In this document: piece after piece, positions 11,901 through 23,844 of the stretch
Position numbering within the stretch: position 1 is the first letter of the stretch
How the letters are laid out: the number at the start of each line of letters is the position of its first letter
DNA from: Caulochytrium protostelioides
Taxonomy: Eukaryota > Chytridiomycota > Caulochytriomycetes > Caulochytriales > Caulochytriaceae
Direction: 5' to 3'
DNA length: 64,000 nt
NCBI GenBank assembly: GCA_003615045.1
Contig: ML014192.1
Coordinates: 1-64,000 of the forward strand
Position numbers and translations under genes: made by a program
The notes under the pieces: generated by a model
What the model was told of the DNA's origin: nothing
Database searches by the model: none
Seen by the model: the letters and a program-made list of their open reading frames with translations, nothing else

Positions 11901-14900
11901 ATCCGTCACCATGACTAGTCTCAACGAAAAGCAAGCCGTCCTGAAAGCTGTTGAAGACCGTCTGGCATCATTGAATGCGGAACTGCAGGGTTTAGCTGAC
12001 AAGAAGGTGCGTCTTGAGGGTGAGGTTAAATCGTGCGAGGAGCAGCTCGACCGTGCCCAAAAGCTGATGGGTGGTCTCGGCGGCGAGAAATCTCGTTGGA
12101 CCATCATTGTGCAGGACATGGAGATGGCTCTGGTTGACCTGCCCGGCAACATTCTCATTGCATCAGGCGTGATTGCCTACCTGGGCGCATTCTCCAAGAC
12201 GTACCGCCAGGAGTGCACCACGGACTGGATCCAAGAATGCCGACGCGTGGGCATCCCTTGCTCCGAAAAATTCACCTTGTCGTCGATATTGGGCGACCCC
12301 ATCCAGATCCGTGACTGGGCCATCTACGGCATGCCGTCCGACAACTTTTCGATTGACAACGGCATCATCATCAAGAACAGTCGCCAGTGGCCACTTATGA
12401 TCGATCCTCAAGGCCAAGCCAACCGATGGATCAAGCAGATGGAGGCGTCTAACAATCTGCAAGTCATCAAGCTGACTGATTCCGACTACATTCGAACGCT
12501 GGAAAACGCCATCACATTCGGCCAGCCCGTGCTGCTGGAGAATGTCAAGGAGGAGCTCGACCCTGTCCTCGACAGTGTGCTGGGCAAGCAAATCTTCAAA
12601 TCTGGCGGTGTGAACTGCATCCGGCTGGGTGACGCGATCGTGGAATATAGCGACAATTTCCGTTTGTACATCACGACGAAGCTCCGCAATCCCCATTATC
12701 TGCCTGAGATCTCAACGAAGGTGACGCTGCTGAACTTCATGATCATTCAAGAAGGCTTAGAGGATCAACTTCTCGGCATCGTAGTGTCCAAAGAGCGGCC
12801 CGAGCTTCAGGACGAAAAGAATCAATTGATCATGCAGAGTGCCGAGAACAAAAAACGACTAAAGAGCATCGAAGACCGCATTCTCGAGATTCTCTCCTCG
12901 TCCGAGGGCAACATTTTGGAGAATGAGACAGCCATTCAGGTTCTTTCGTCGTCTAAACTGCTTTCGGTGGAACTGAGCGAAAAGCAAAAGGTAGCCGAAG
13001 AAACCGAAAAGAAGATCGATGAAACGCGCGAATCTTACCGCCCAATCGCTGAGTTTGCAAGTAGCGTGTTCTTCATGGTGGCCGATCTGGCCCAGATCGA
13101 CAGCATGTACCAGTTTAGTCTGGGCTGGTTTGTTGATCTCTACGTCAACGCGATCACACACTCGACCAAAAGCAGCGTCGTCACGCGCCGTCTCAAAAAC
13201 TTGGAGAATCACTTTACCTTCTTGTTCTACTCGAACGTGTGCCGCAGCTTGTTTGAGCGCGACAAGCTGCTGTTTGCTTTCCAGCTGTGCACGACGGTGC
13301 TTCGAACGCGGAACCTGATCAAGTTGCCTGATCTCAACTTCCTGGTCAATGGCGCAGCAGGCATGCCCCCTGTTGCTGACGGTCCGCACATTGGTCCACG
13401 CCCCGAAGACGCGACGCTGTTTACGGATCGTGTTTGGCAGGAACTGATGCTGCTGACGGCGGTCAGCCCTGACTGGAAAGACATTCTGCGCCACATCAAG
13501 CTGAGCGAGTGGCAAGCGTTCGCCGAAGCCGAAGATCTGTTTAATGCACCGCTCCCCAAGACGGGTTGCAGTCATCTGGATGAACTGCAGAAGCTGGTGC
13601 TGATTCGCGTGCTGAAGCCGCAAAGTCTGATCCCTGCCGTGCAGGAATTCATCAAGCTCAAGATGTCTCAGAAGTTTATAGAGCCGCCGCCGTTTGATTT
13701 GGCCGCCTCGTTTGAGGACAGCAGCCACTACGCGCCTTTGGTCTTTGTGCTGTCGCCCGGAATGGATCCTATGGCCCAATTGCTCAAGTTTGCGGACGAT
13801 TCGGGCATCGGGAGCAGCCGCGTCTTTTCAATTTCTCTCGGCCAAGGTCAAGGCCCGATCGCGGCGCAAATGATCAGTGAGGCGCAGGCGAAGGGCGACT
13901 GGGTCGTGCTGCAGAACTGCCACCTAGCCACCAGCTGGCTGAGCTCGCTGGAAAAGATCGTTGACGACATGCTGACGGCGTCCAACAATCCGCTGGACAA
14001 GACGATCAATCCGTCCTTCCGGCTCTGGCTCACCAGCTACCCCAGCCCCAGCTTCCCGATGTCGGTTCTCCAGCGTGCCATTAAAATGACGAACGAACCG
14101 CCCCGTGGTTTGCGTGCCAACATTCTGAAAACCTACCTGACGGATCCCATCTCGTCACCGGAGTTCTTTTCATCGCTGGCCGCCGGACCGCCCGAGGCAC
14201 AGCCCGAAGTCAAGCAGGACATCTTTGAAAAGCTGCTCTTCTCGCTGTGCACGTTCCACGCTGTGGTCCAGGAGCGTCGCCAGTTTGGTCCGCTCGGTTG
14301 GAACATCCCGTACGAGTTCAACGAGTCTGACTTGCGGATCTCGGTGCGTCAGCTGCAGATGTTCCTCGACGGAAGCCCCGCCGGCATCGTGCCGTTTGAT
14401 GCGCTGCTCTATCTGACGGGCGAGTGCAACTACGGCGGTCGTGTGACGGATGACTGGGATCGCCGCACGCTCAACGCGATTCTCGGCAAGTTCATCAACG
14501 TGCACGCCATCAAGCAGCCCAACTATGCCTTCTCGGCCTCGGGTCACTACACGGTGCCCGCCACGATGACGGCCGCCACGAGCTACGAGGGCTATCTCGA
14601 GCACATCCGCCGCTTGCCGCTCAACCAGAAGCCCGAGGCCTTCGGCATCCATGACAACGGCGACATTGCCCGCCAGCTCTCGGACACCAAGTCGCTGCTG
14701 GACACGATCGCCAAGACACAGGACAACGGCGGGAGCGGCGTGGCGGCGACACGTCCCGGTGCCAATGCGGAGGATGCGCTGACCGAAATCGCGCGGTCGA
14801 TCCTGGCCCGCATCCCGGCGCCCTTCGACGTGGCCGCCGTGATGCGCAAATACCCTGTTGACTACCACGAGAGTATGAACACGGTACTGATCCAAGAGCT

Positions 14901-15639
14901 AACCCGGTTCAACCGTCTGATCATTTTGATCGCCACGAGCCTGCGGAACCTGCTCAAAGCCACGGCGGGTCTGATCCTGCTCACGGAAGAGCTCGAGGAC
15001 ACGGGCAAGAACTTGATGCTTGGCAAGGTGCCCACGTTCTGGGCGGCCAAGTCGTACCCGTCGCTGAAGCCGCTGGCCTCCTACATCGATGATTTTGTCG
15101 AGCGCATTCACTTTTTCCAACGGTGGATCGACCAAGGACCGCCGGCAGTCTTCTGGATGTCGGGTTTCTGCCTGACGCAATCGTTTATTACGGCCACGCT
15201 GCAAAACTATGCGCGTCGTCTCGCCATCCCCATTGACGAATTGACGCTTGAGTTTGAGGTCCTCGACATCACCAAGGCTAGCCAGGGCCCTGACGAGGGC
15301 GTTTATGTCTCGGGCCTATACCTGGAAGCCGCGCGATGGGACCCCGAGGCCCGATGCATCGTGGACAGTCTCCCGTCGGTGCTGTACAACTACCTGCCGC
15401 TGGTTCACTTCAAACCCCTGCGACGCATCATGAACGCTGAAGGCCAGCCTGAGTCGGCGGTACCCAAGAAGCCGAGCTACACCTGCCCCGTGTACAAAAC
15501 CAGCGCGCGTCGCGGCGTGCTAAGTACGACAGGCCACTCGACCAACTTCGTACTGCCCATCCAGCTGCCCATGGATCCGTCGACCACCGAAGAGCACTGG
15601 ATCTTGCGCGGTGTCGCGGCCTTGCTTCAGCTCGACTAG
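2933..15639 (+). CDS. DNAH7-like: Axonemal inner-arm dynein heavy chain (DNAH3/7/12 type)
   Basis: Motor subunit of a single-headed ciliary inner-arm dynein, which uses ATP to slide axonemal microtubules. The model has two exons: 2933-3089 and 3236-15639. The 146-bp phase-1 intron restores one frame (ALK-D-LVGQS), giving about 4186 residues, normal for DNAH3/7/12. The start at 2933 is the first in-frame ATG, with A at -3 and G at +4. Visible parts in order: N-terminal linker/tail; AAA1 Walker A GPAGTGKT at about 1427 and Walker B ACFDEFNRI at about 1475; AAA2 GEPFSGKT at about 1708; AAA3 GPTGTGKS at about 2061; AAA4 GVGGSGRQSL at about 2452; coiled-coil stalk with microtubule-binding domain at about 2680-2940; AAA5-6; and a C-terminal domain ending LSTTGHSTNFV and HWILRGVAALLQLD. 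AAA1 and C-terminal wording match DNAH7/3/12 best; the exact orthologue is not settled. It indicates a flagellated life stage. Confidence 0.95.
3090..3235 (+). other. Intron 1 of the dynein heavy chain gene
   Basis: Donor GTAAAT follows GAAAG at 3089. Acceptor TTTCAG ends at 3235. A CTGAT branch-like motif lies about 50 bases before the acceptor. Removing it joins the only two frames that give a continuous dynein N-terminus (phase 1, GAT codon across the junction). Confidence 0.75.
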
Positions 15640-16773
15640 CTCACCATCATTCATCCTATATCGATAGTGTAAAATCAAAGCAATGTTCATGTCCTTTCCT
15701 AGCCTGAAAACATATGAACGCTGCTGTTCCGAGGAAAAAGCTGAACTGCTGATCATGCCCGAGCAGCCCGACAATGGAAGTCTCTGTCCCGATTCACGAC
15801 GAAAACGAGGTACTCAGGACCGCTGGAGGCTTGTGCCATGTTCGCACGGCGGCAGCCTCACGCGACGCGACGCGCTATGCCTCATCGGCACCCCAGCTTA
15901 GCCGGATCTGAAGCCATCCGTCAGGCCTGCTTGGCCAGGCTTGCTCGCATCCGCATCCACACCCTGCCGTCCTTGCACGCCACGAGCCACTTGCCTTCCC
16001 GGGCGCACGACGACCACAGCATGTGGCGGATGGGCCACTGACCATGGCGATGCGCCGCGCGCCTTTCTCGTTTTATTTTATCTATTTTTTTTTTCTTTGC
16101 GAGTCGCGCTGATCTCCTTTCGTTCGCCACCGAAGGATTGATTTGTTTGTGGGGAGTGCCGAAGGCAGATCGTCGCCCCATGGTGGGGCCGTTGTCGTTG
16201 CCATTGCGCCCCCGCGTTCCCACCGCGCACGTCCATGCAATGGATACGATGCGATACGATGCGATGCGATGGCCCCAAGGCTACGCTAGCCGCGGCCCCC
16301 TTGAAGGCAACATCGCTACAGCATGGTGTGGTGCGCATTGCCGTGCGACACTGTGCCGAGGGTGATGGCATGTGTGAGATGCGCGACGCGTGCGCACACG
16401 ATGATGTGATCGTGATGGTCTCACCACACAGCGATATCGCGTGCGTATACCAACCTGCTGACGGTGGAGTGAATAGGCGGATTCAGACCATCCCGTGCGT
16501 TTGCCGATTCGATCCTCGCGGACCAGACCCTCCGCGACCCATGGCAATTTTGGCCGCCCATCTTGACCTACATCCAGCACCGGGTCTTGGCACCGACGAG
16601 ATCGCCGCTCTCCACGCTGCGATCGCATCACCGATTAGTCACACGCAATCGACCCCCACCACGCTTACGGGTAGCCGCTTTGCCGCTCCGGAGAACGGCG
16701 AGCCGCCGGTGGAGTGCGCCTCGACCCCGTGACCCCCGACCCGAGCCTGTAACCTCGACTTGCTGCTGAAAGA
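15640..16773. other. Spacer between the dynein and Rab-like genes
   Basis: No supported gene. Holds the dynein 3' region and the Rab-like promoter. A short tandem repeat of CGATG/CGATA pentamers lies at about 16242-16271, and a T-rich run occurs near 16075-16100. Confidence 0.45.
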
Positions 16774-17888
16774 ATGCCAGTGCAGCTTGCGGAGTCGCGC
16801 GGCGAGCCCGATCTCTTCGGCCACTATGAAGAGCAGCGTAAGGTCGTCGTCCTCGGCGCCGTCGGGTCCGGCAAGACCAGTCTCGTCGAGGCCGGCTTGG
16901 GCCTGCCCTTCAAACCGGGATACGCGCAGACCTTCGGCGCCGATCTCTACATCAAGAAAAATGCCGACGCGTAAGGTCTCCTCCTGATTACGGCGCTCCT
17001 CAACTCCGCTCGGTTGACACTTTGCGTCGGCTTCGCGACCGACATGTCCCCGTGATACCGACAGCGGAGTGAGCGGCCGACATGCGATGAGAGGTCGTGG
17101 GGTGATGAGACCATGCGGTGACGAGCGCCTTGGGCACGCCTGGTCTAAAGGACAATCATCCGATCGAAGGCGTGCCGCATGCCCGCTCAGCATCTCTCGC
17201 AGGATGCAGGATGCTTGCGCGTACAAGGACTCATCTCATTTTACTTTTTTCGACTTGAACTGACGGGCCTTTGTTGACCCCGGGATCAGTCGGAGCGTCC
17301 CACTCAAGATTTGGTGCTGTTCGGGTCAAGAGCGAACACGCGTGCTGATGGGACAGTTTATCCAGAACGCAGCGGTAAGTCTGGGTTAGCCGGATCTATA
17401 TGATGAATAACCCATATTGACTCATGCGGGGAGCGTGTTGCCTGACTGTCTTATGACGAGTTGTTGTGCCAATAGGCCGCCTTGATTGTTTTCGATATGC
17501 TCGATGAATCGACCTTCCGGGAAACACGATTCTGGTATAATGAGGTGCGAAGGTACGTTGCGATTTCAAAAATTATACGAGGGCATATAGACGGTCTAGG
17601 ACGCAAAACCCATGTCCCTATCGAGCTCAAGCATCGGTTGACTCACTCCCATGGGTATGCTGCTGCGAACTCGGCGTATGCAGAATCAGTCCCGAAACGA
17701 TCATTTGGCTCGTGGGCGCCAAAGCGGACGACATCGCCAATGTCCGGATCCGCGTCCAGGACGCGGTGCACAAAGCGACAGAATGGAATATTGATTTCAT
17801 TCCCACCTCCGTCGTGACCGGCAAAGGCGTGGGCGCCCTTTTTGCTTCGCTGCAGGACGCCCAGCTCCGCACAAAGACCACGATGTAA
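16774..17888 (+). CDS. Divergent Rab-like small GTPase, four exons
   Basis: Predicted small GTPase of 187 residues assembled from exons 16774-16970, 17290-17374, 17476-17552 and 17684-17888. All introns are GT-AG and all joins stay in frame. It shows a P-loop GAVGSGKTS (residues 28-36), switch I QTFGADLYIK (Thr53), a switch II/G3 segment WCCSGQERTR (74-83), the strand ALIVFDMLDESTF (96-108) and a G4 region VGAKADD (130-136). The Thr of the P-loop, Thr53 and the Gln/Glu of G3 are kept. However, the usual WDTAGQE is WCCSGQE and the usual NKxD is AKAD. The C-terminus ends TKTTM with no prenylation cysteine. Canonical Rabs cycle on membranes; a protein without these features may bind nucleotide weakly or act through partners, as some Rab28/RABL ciliary GTPases do. 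The subfamily is unresolved. It converges on the RhoGAP gene 242 bp away. Confidence 0.8.
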
Positions 17889-18130
17889 CATCTATCCAAT
17901 TCCCTAGCGACAAATCGCACAATCGCTGCCGTTGCAGACGACGTGGGCATATGCGCGCTCCCGTCCGCTTCCAACTTGCTTGGGATCCACTGGGATGCAT
18001 TCCACCAGATGAGGGTCTCGTGCTCCGTATGTCGCGCGATTGGTTCTCTGAAACCTACGGTCAGGGGGACGGTCTGCTGTCACGAGGGGCAATATTGGCG
18101 TCGGCCCCTTGGCGACGGCATCGATGTCGG

Positions 18131-20671
18131 CTACTTGGCTGTTGCGTCGGTGTCGCCGGCGGCGGCCGTGTTGCTAGTGTCGGAGGCGAGTCCGACGCCG
18201 AGCATGCGATGGATGATATTGTCGTCCATGTCCTCCGTCGAGACCTCGAGCGAGCCGAACAGTCGGCTACCCTTGTTTGAAGAGAAACCGAGCAACGACG
18301 GCGGTAGCAAGTAAGCGGTTTCATCGAACGGAATGCGCTCAGCCATGCTGTCCTGGCGGCTCGCGGTAGGGGACCGGCGCGACTCGTCGCCCGTGTCACC
18401 TGAGACCGACGAGGACGAGGCGGCAGCTGGGACGCCGCGGCGGGGGCTGCCCGCGTCCGGCGCCGCGGTGGTCGACGGCGGCCGGGACGCACTGGCGTCG
18501 CGGTCGGAGCCGAGCGCCGGGTTCGATTGCGAGATGGCTCGGTCGATCGCCGCCACGGGTGTCGCGTTGCCCAGACCGACCGAGGAGCCCACCGAGCTCC
18601 GGCCGGTCGCCCGGCTGGTCGAGTTGACCAGGGGGACGGTTGTGCGCGACGGCCGCTGGCTCAGGCGGTTGTCCACGGGGCCATCACTCGGCGTATCGCG
18701 GGACCCGCGGTCGCCGTCCTCCCCGGCGTTCGAGGCCACATCCGCTTCCGTGTCGAATGCCGTCTCCGCGACGCCACGCGCGATCTTGCTGTCGGCCGAG
18801 ATACGGCGTTCCTCCGCCGGCGGTAGAAGGCGGCGCCGCCAGAGGACCATTTCCTCAAACGCGCGGTCGTTCTTGAGCGACTCCAGCAGTGCGATATCGA
18901 CCTTCTCACGTGTCGGGCTCTCCGAGGTATGGAAGCTGTTGGTCGCGGTGCGGAAGAGGGCACCTAGGCCCGTGGAGCCCGGCCCCGCGTTGGCCGCAGA
19001 GGCGCCGTCGGTGCTGGAGGCTTCACCGCCGTTGGAGAAAAGAATCGGGCCAAAGATGCGGCTCAGGTTGTAAACCACCATCTTGTTCGTGGACGCGTGC
19101 TGCGCCACTAGGGCAATGTGGTCTAGCAGCCGTCGCAGCGTATCCTGGTGGGCTGGCGGCAAGCTCTGGACCCGGTTCTGCAGCAGGAGCAGACGCGTGT
19201 CGTCGTCGGGCTGTGCTGCATACTCGGCGCGCTCCTTCACAGTAAAGGGGCAAACGGCTTCTGGCAACTCGCGCAGATAGGTCTTGGCGAGACCCGCGAT
19301 CGCATGGATATCCCAATCCGGACTCAACAGGTCCGTGGACGCGAGGCTCTGCTCGACGCGGGCGCGCAACTCCTGAACTTCCGTGACGCGGCCCGAGATG
19401 CGGTAGATGCCCTCGACCTGGAGGCCGTTGGCCTCGATCGCTTTGAAGAGCGCCTCCAGCACCGGCGGCACGGCGACGCCGAGCAGACGCGTATGCAGCG
19501 TGAGACCGACGCCAAACGCCAGGTCGTGGAAGGTACCGCGCTGTGCATGCTCGTAGAAGACCTGCTGCGGCTGCGGCCACAGTCGCTCGCACTCCGACCC
19601 GACTAGCGCGAGATCGACGGCCATATTGATGTTGATGGTGCACTGGTTCAGCTCGCTGTGCACCTGGCAGTACTTCTTGGTTACGACGTCGTCGGCCTCG
19701 ATAAACGAGGTCAGCGCGGCTTCGGTGACCGCGATGCGCTCGGACTCGGCGGCCTCGGTACCCTTGCGGCACACATCGCCGAAGGCCACGAGTTTGTGGC
19801 GTTGGTCCTCAACGGCCTCGACGGCATGCCGGTACGAAGAGTCGGCCATCTGCAGCTCACGCTGCATTTTGGTGGCCTTAGCCACGTGCTCCTTCGATCC
19901 CGGATCCTTCACTAGGGCTTCGCTGGCTTCGGTCTCGCGACAACGCTTCAGGTAGGCCTCGCGTCGGCGGGGCAGGACCTGGTGGGCGACTTCGGCGTAT
20001 TCGCGGTAGACCCGGTGCGCGTCCTTTTTGAGGGTATGACGCCGTGTTTTCTGCGAGTCGCGCGCGATCTGCAGGGTCGGCACGACCGTCGAGGCGATAT
20101 GGTCAGCCAGCATCTGGAAGCAGGAGGCCATCTCCTTGGTGCCCAGATACAAGCGACGGGCGGCTTCCGAGCTCGTGTACTTGGTGACGCCGGCATCCGC
20201 CATCAGCGCTTTTTTCGACAGTTCTTCCAGATTCTGAGCATGCTTCGCCTCGATCTTGGCCCGCTCCTGGAAATACATCAACAGGTTGGAAATCGATTTC
20301 GCGCCGGTTTGCAGGTAGTCCGCATAGTTTTCGGTCGGATCCTGCTCTGAGAATGGGGAAGGCCCCTACATGACATCCATAGGTTGTTGGAACCCGAGAG
20401 GTCACCATCAGAATGAAGGCAGCACCATAAAAACAGAAATGACATCCAGGCGGGTGAGTGGACACTGTCATGCCACGGGCATGGGATGGGACCCGCCTTC
20501 GGCTGTACCGCTGCGCCGCAACGGCAACGACATGCGTTGGCACTACAGCCAAAGGCGCGTCGGGGTCGCGACCCCCCTGGTAGTGGCTGGACGGCTGCGC
20601 GCGATCGGGGAGCACCAAGCACATACCTGCTCTGTGGGCGAAGGCCCCTGCGAGCCTGGAGAGGCACTCAT
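18131..20671 (-). CDS. RGD1-like: F-BAR and RhoGAP domain protein (Rgd1-like)
   Basis: Predicted membrane-curvature-sensing GTPase-activating protein for Rho-family GTPases, acting at the plasma membrane or in actin control. The main exon ends at 18131 and is open upstream to about 20344. It begins ENYADYLQTGAKSISNLLMY and continues as an F-BAR coiled-coil (FQERAKIEAKHAQNLEELSK) for about 230 residues. A RhoGAP domain follows with the arginine finger in VEGIYRISGR, the helix GLAKTYLRELPEAVCPF and the motif NKMVVYNLSRIFGPILF. The last about 250 residues are Ser/Thr/Pro-rich and probably disordered. The main exon has no suitable ATG upstream of the F-BAR start. I infer a 15-codon first exon at 20627-20671 (MSASPGSQGPSPTEQ) with donor GTATGT and an acceptor near 20345; this exon is tentative. 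Domain order matches fungal Rgd1. Confidence 0.85.
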
Positions 20672-21171
20672 CGTCGCGTTTCTTTCTATCGGGTGGTTGA
20701 CCCTACAGCAACAGGGGTCGTGGGTTGGTCACGCCGTGTCGATCCGTCGAGCCCACGTCGCGTCGCCAATGGACGCGTGCGTGGCGTCACCGAGGAAGGA
20801 AAAGGCCACGAGGCAAGGCGCGGGCTGGGCGGGACAGGACCGGACGAGGCGCGGCGCGGGGGCGGGGCAGTGATCGGCCGGTGGCGGGGCGGGCCGGGCT
20901 GCCGGGGTTACACCAAGGCGCATCGGTGGGGTGCCTAGGATCCGCGCAATGTCAAGGCGAGGAAAGACTCGTGCGCGCGCCATCCTCTCCGTGGTCGTGC
21001 CTCGCGCACCAGCAGCCGGTCACCCAGACAAGCACCAATCTGCACATCGATGCTGCGCACGTCATTCAACGTCATCGGATCGCATCCTCGCGTTTAGTAG
21101 TATTCTCGCGTATTCTCGCGTCAACGTCGTGTGCCGCGGCCCGAGCCGCCGAGGCGGACGGCTCCTGCTCT

Positions 21172-21212
21172 GGCATCGGCATCGGGCATCGGGCATCGGG
21201 CATCGGGCATCG
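21172..21212. repeat. Tandem 7-mer repeat (GGGCATC)n
   Basis: About five to six uninterrupted GGGCATC-type units in an intergenic region. A similar 7-mer array, (AATCGTG)n, lies at about 21939-21962. Confidence 0.8.
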
Positions 21213-22302
21213 AGACCGAACACCGCATGGCTGCGAAAGTGGCATGGGTGGGGCCACCGAGCACAGGCCGGGCTTCACCACGATCACCTGTGCTTCGCCC
21301 CGTCGTTGATTGGCCAATAGGCCGTCACGAAGCCGCGGCGGATGGAACCGAAACATGCCGTTCGACGTCTTTGTCATGCTTGGGAGGCTGGGGCCCCGCG
21401 CAAGCGGTCCCGCCTGCGGGCCGCCAGGCAGACCGATGCGGGCGCCGGCATGCCAAGACGCGGCCTGTCGCGCCTCGCGCATCGCGCCGCATTGCGAAAC
21501 GCACTGCGACCTCGGGCAGCGATGCCCCCCTCCGTCGATCCGGTGCCAGCATCGACGACGACGCACACAATGACATTCGAGTGGCTCGCCCCCCGTCGAG
21601 TGCGGGAAGCCGCCGTCTGTCGCCGTGGCCCGCGCGAGTTCGCTACCGCTACCGCTGCCGGTGCCGTGCCGTGCTGGCAGCGGCAGCGGCAGCAGCAGCG
21701 GCCAACCGGCGAGCTTCACCCGCACCATCGGCGTCCCACCCAACGCCCAACCATTCTGCGGACTGTTCTCCAAGCGACGTCTTATCTGCTCTGCCAGCCC
21801 CTCCGAGGCTGCGGGGGCCGGCCCCGGGACCCACGTCGCCGGATCCGACGGCAGGGCCGTCATCAACAACGCCGCGCCCAGCGAGGCTCGACGACAGCTC
21901 CCGCCGCACTGATCTCTGCCGCCGTCCGCTATCAACCGCGAATCGTGAATCGTGAATCGTGATGCGGGGCCGGGTCCGTAGGCGAGGATGAGCATCGCCG
22001 CCGCTGCCGGAACCCATTCCGGTCGCCCGCCGGTGCAGAAGTCACCCATGTCACGGGCGATACACGCCATCCGCCCGCGTCCAGTCGCCGCGTGATGGCC
22101 GCTCACACCCTGCCGAAGCGAGGGGTCGGTGCTGACACGGCTGTTTGGCCGCAGATCCCGGCGCCGGGGCTGAGAGAGGCGGGCCAAGCGAGCCTCCGGA
22201 AAGGCGCCGGAACCCCCGCCGCAGGCCCGTCCGCCGATCTCAGGCACCCCGAGGGCTGGCGCCACGCCGTGGCCCTGGCGGCGGATAGGCGGCGCGGCCG
22301 CT

Positions 22303-22341
22303 GAATGCGGAGTCCCGAATGCGGAGTCCCGAATGCGGAGT
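22303..22341. repeat. Tandem 14-mer repeat
   Basis: GAATGCGGAGTCCC is repeated 2.8 times with no mismatch in the visible copies. Confidence 0.8.
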
Positions 22342-22511
22342 ATCGAAGGCCGAGGATCGAAGGCCGAAGGCCCCCGACCGAACACGCCATGCTCCAGTGT
22401 CGGCCGCCGGCGCCGTGGCTCGCGCGGTTGTGGCTGCCGGAGGGAGGTGTTTCCGCGCGCGCGGAGGGAAGAGCGGACCTGCACGGTTTGCCCACGGCGG
22501 GCCGACCCGTT

Positions 22512-22512
<1 letters not shown>

Positions 22513-22548
<36 letters not shown>

Positions 22549-22549
22549 A
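22513..22549. repeat. (GCC)n trinucleotide microsatellite
   Basis: About twelve perfect GCC units in intergenic sequence; a shorter interrupted GCC-rich run follows near 22625-22660. Confidence 0.85.
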
Positions 22550-23413
22550 GGACGGAACCCGCCTGGCCCGCGTCCTCGCGGTCGGCGGCCGCCGCTGAGC
22601 AATGCGCCCGTGAGCACGGCGCGTCCGCCGCCGCCGCCGCAGCCGCCGCCGCCGCCCCCCTGTCTGGCCCGTATCACGCGTGGTCGCAGAGGCCGGGGAG
22701 CGGCCGCCACGCGCCTCTGGGCCGTGGGAGCCGCGTGGCGACTCGTGAGACGTCCTGGACGCGCCTTGGTAGCGGCGCAGGCGGGACAGGGGGCGACCCC
22801 CAAGGGCGGGGAGGCCGGCCGGTGACACGCAGCGATGGCGGTGGCCGCGGGGAGCAGGTGAGGGCAATCGCGACGGGCGGGTGAGCGGCCATCACGTCGC
22901 GCGACGCGGACGCCGTGGAACAGGATCCCTCGGATCACGCAAGACGCAGCCGCCGCTCGCCGGCATGGGTCGTGAAACAGCGATGCAGCTCGAGCGAGGC
23001 GATGGTGTCCCGAACGATGGGCGGCGGAGGCGGCAGCGTCGCCTGCGCTCAAGCCGAGTCGAACAGACATCGAAGGTCGCCTTCGTGCCTTCGCGGCGAC
23101 GGCGCGACACAGCCTCGTCATACATACGCGTTCCTGCGGATCGGAGTCCCCGGGTGTTCCAGTAGGTCTTGACACCCCTCCCGGCAGGATCGACCGAGAT
23201 CGGCCCATGCTCCGGCCGAGGCCGGGGCCAAACGCATGAGCTCGGCGTAACGGATCTGGCATCTGGGTGTCATAAGCCACAGCAATACAAGAAGAGGGCC
23301 GGCTATTCTTCATAGGCCTTCTGATGCAAAGCAGGCGAATGTTGCTGCAGAAGAACAGCCGTGCAACCCCAGCGCTCGTGTAACCCCGGCGCCTTGGCTC
23401 TTAGGCGGCCCCC

Positions 23414-23844
23414 CTGACCAAGGTTCAACCCCGGGACACCACGGTCGTGCCGATCTTTCCTGCGTCCCGGGCGGGCGCTCCTCCGGCCGCGCCCATGCCG
23501 GTCAAACCGGTCCACAAGACCCGGGTGTATGCCCAGACGAATGTAGTCCTGAAACCCGGTCAACGCCGGCGCCAAGGGATCCTGGTTCGAGGTTTGCTGA
23601 GGTGTGATGCCACCCACGGCAAGTTGGTGAACCGCCATCTCAATGCCGCGTTGAACACCCGACGCTGCCTGGTCTCACGGGTCGGACCGAATGCGTTGTG
23701 CCGCCACCTCGGGCAAGCTCATCTGCAGCCCAAGGTCGGCAAGGCCATCCGGCAGAAAACCGAATGCGCTACTGCCGCCGTGGGAAATCCTTGGGGGCAC
23801 CAAGGTGGGTACGGTGTTCGTGTTGGGTAAGAATGAGCCTGTAT
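23414..23844 (+). mobile_element. Decayed Fanzor/TnpB-like element fragment, copy 2
   Basis: Plus-strand copy of the family also found near 1.6 and 63.1 kb. It reads VYAQTNVVLKP, QRRRQGILVRGLLRC, GKLVNRHLNAALNTRRCLV, and then LCRHLGQAHLQPKVG. The catalytic Asp of the RuvC-like motif is replaced by His (NRHLNAA), and Ile by Thr in NT, so this copy should be inactive. Upstream it shares LTKVQ...TVVPI...AS.AG with copy 3, so the parental protein extended further N-terminally. The TGA that ends copy 1 is TGG here, and the frame reads on to a TAA near 23828. The 3' tail with a CCTTGG/CCAAGG hairpin (23789-23805) and the end sequence GTAAGAATGAGCCTGTAT is shared with copy 1. Confidence 0.55.

Larger units (their letters stand above)
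20672..23413. other. GC-rich gene-poor spacer with short tandem repeats
   Basis: Very GC-rich. Long ORFs occur on both strands over the same bases, which is expected from low stop-codon frequency. None contains a recognisable domain, and they are Arg/Pro/Ala-rich. I see only tandem repeats (listed separately). Confidence 0.45.

Noticed and set aside
21072-22484. 470-codon minus-strand ORF overlapping long plus-strand ORFs
   Set aside because: Arg/Pro/Ala-rich, no domain, open in several frames at once, and crosses tandem repeats; expected in very GC-rich DNA.
22240-23313. 357-codon minus-strand ORF
   Set aside because: Crosses the (GCC)n run and the 14-mer repeat; no domain; same low-stop artefact.
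23588-23600. GGTTCGA-type box suggesting a tRNA T-loop
   Set aside because: No acceptor stem or anticodon arm around it; it lies inside the Fanzor-like coding copy.
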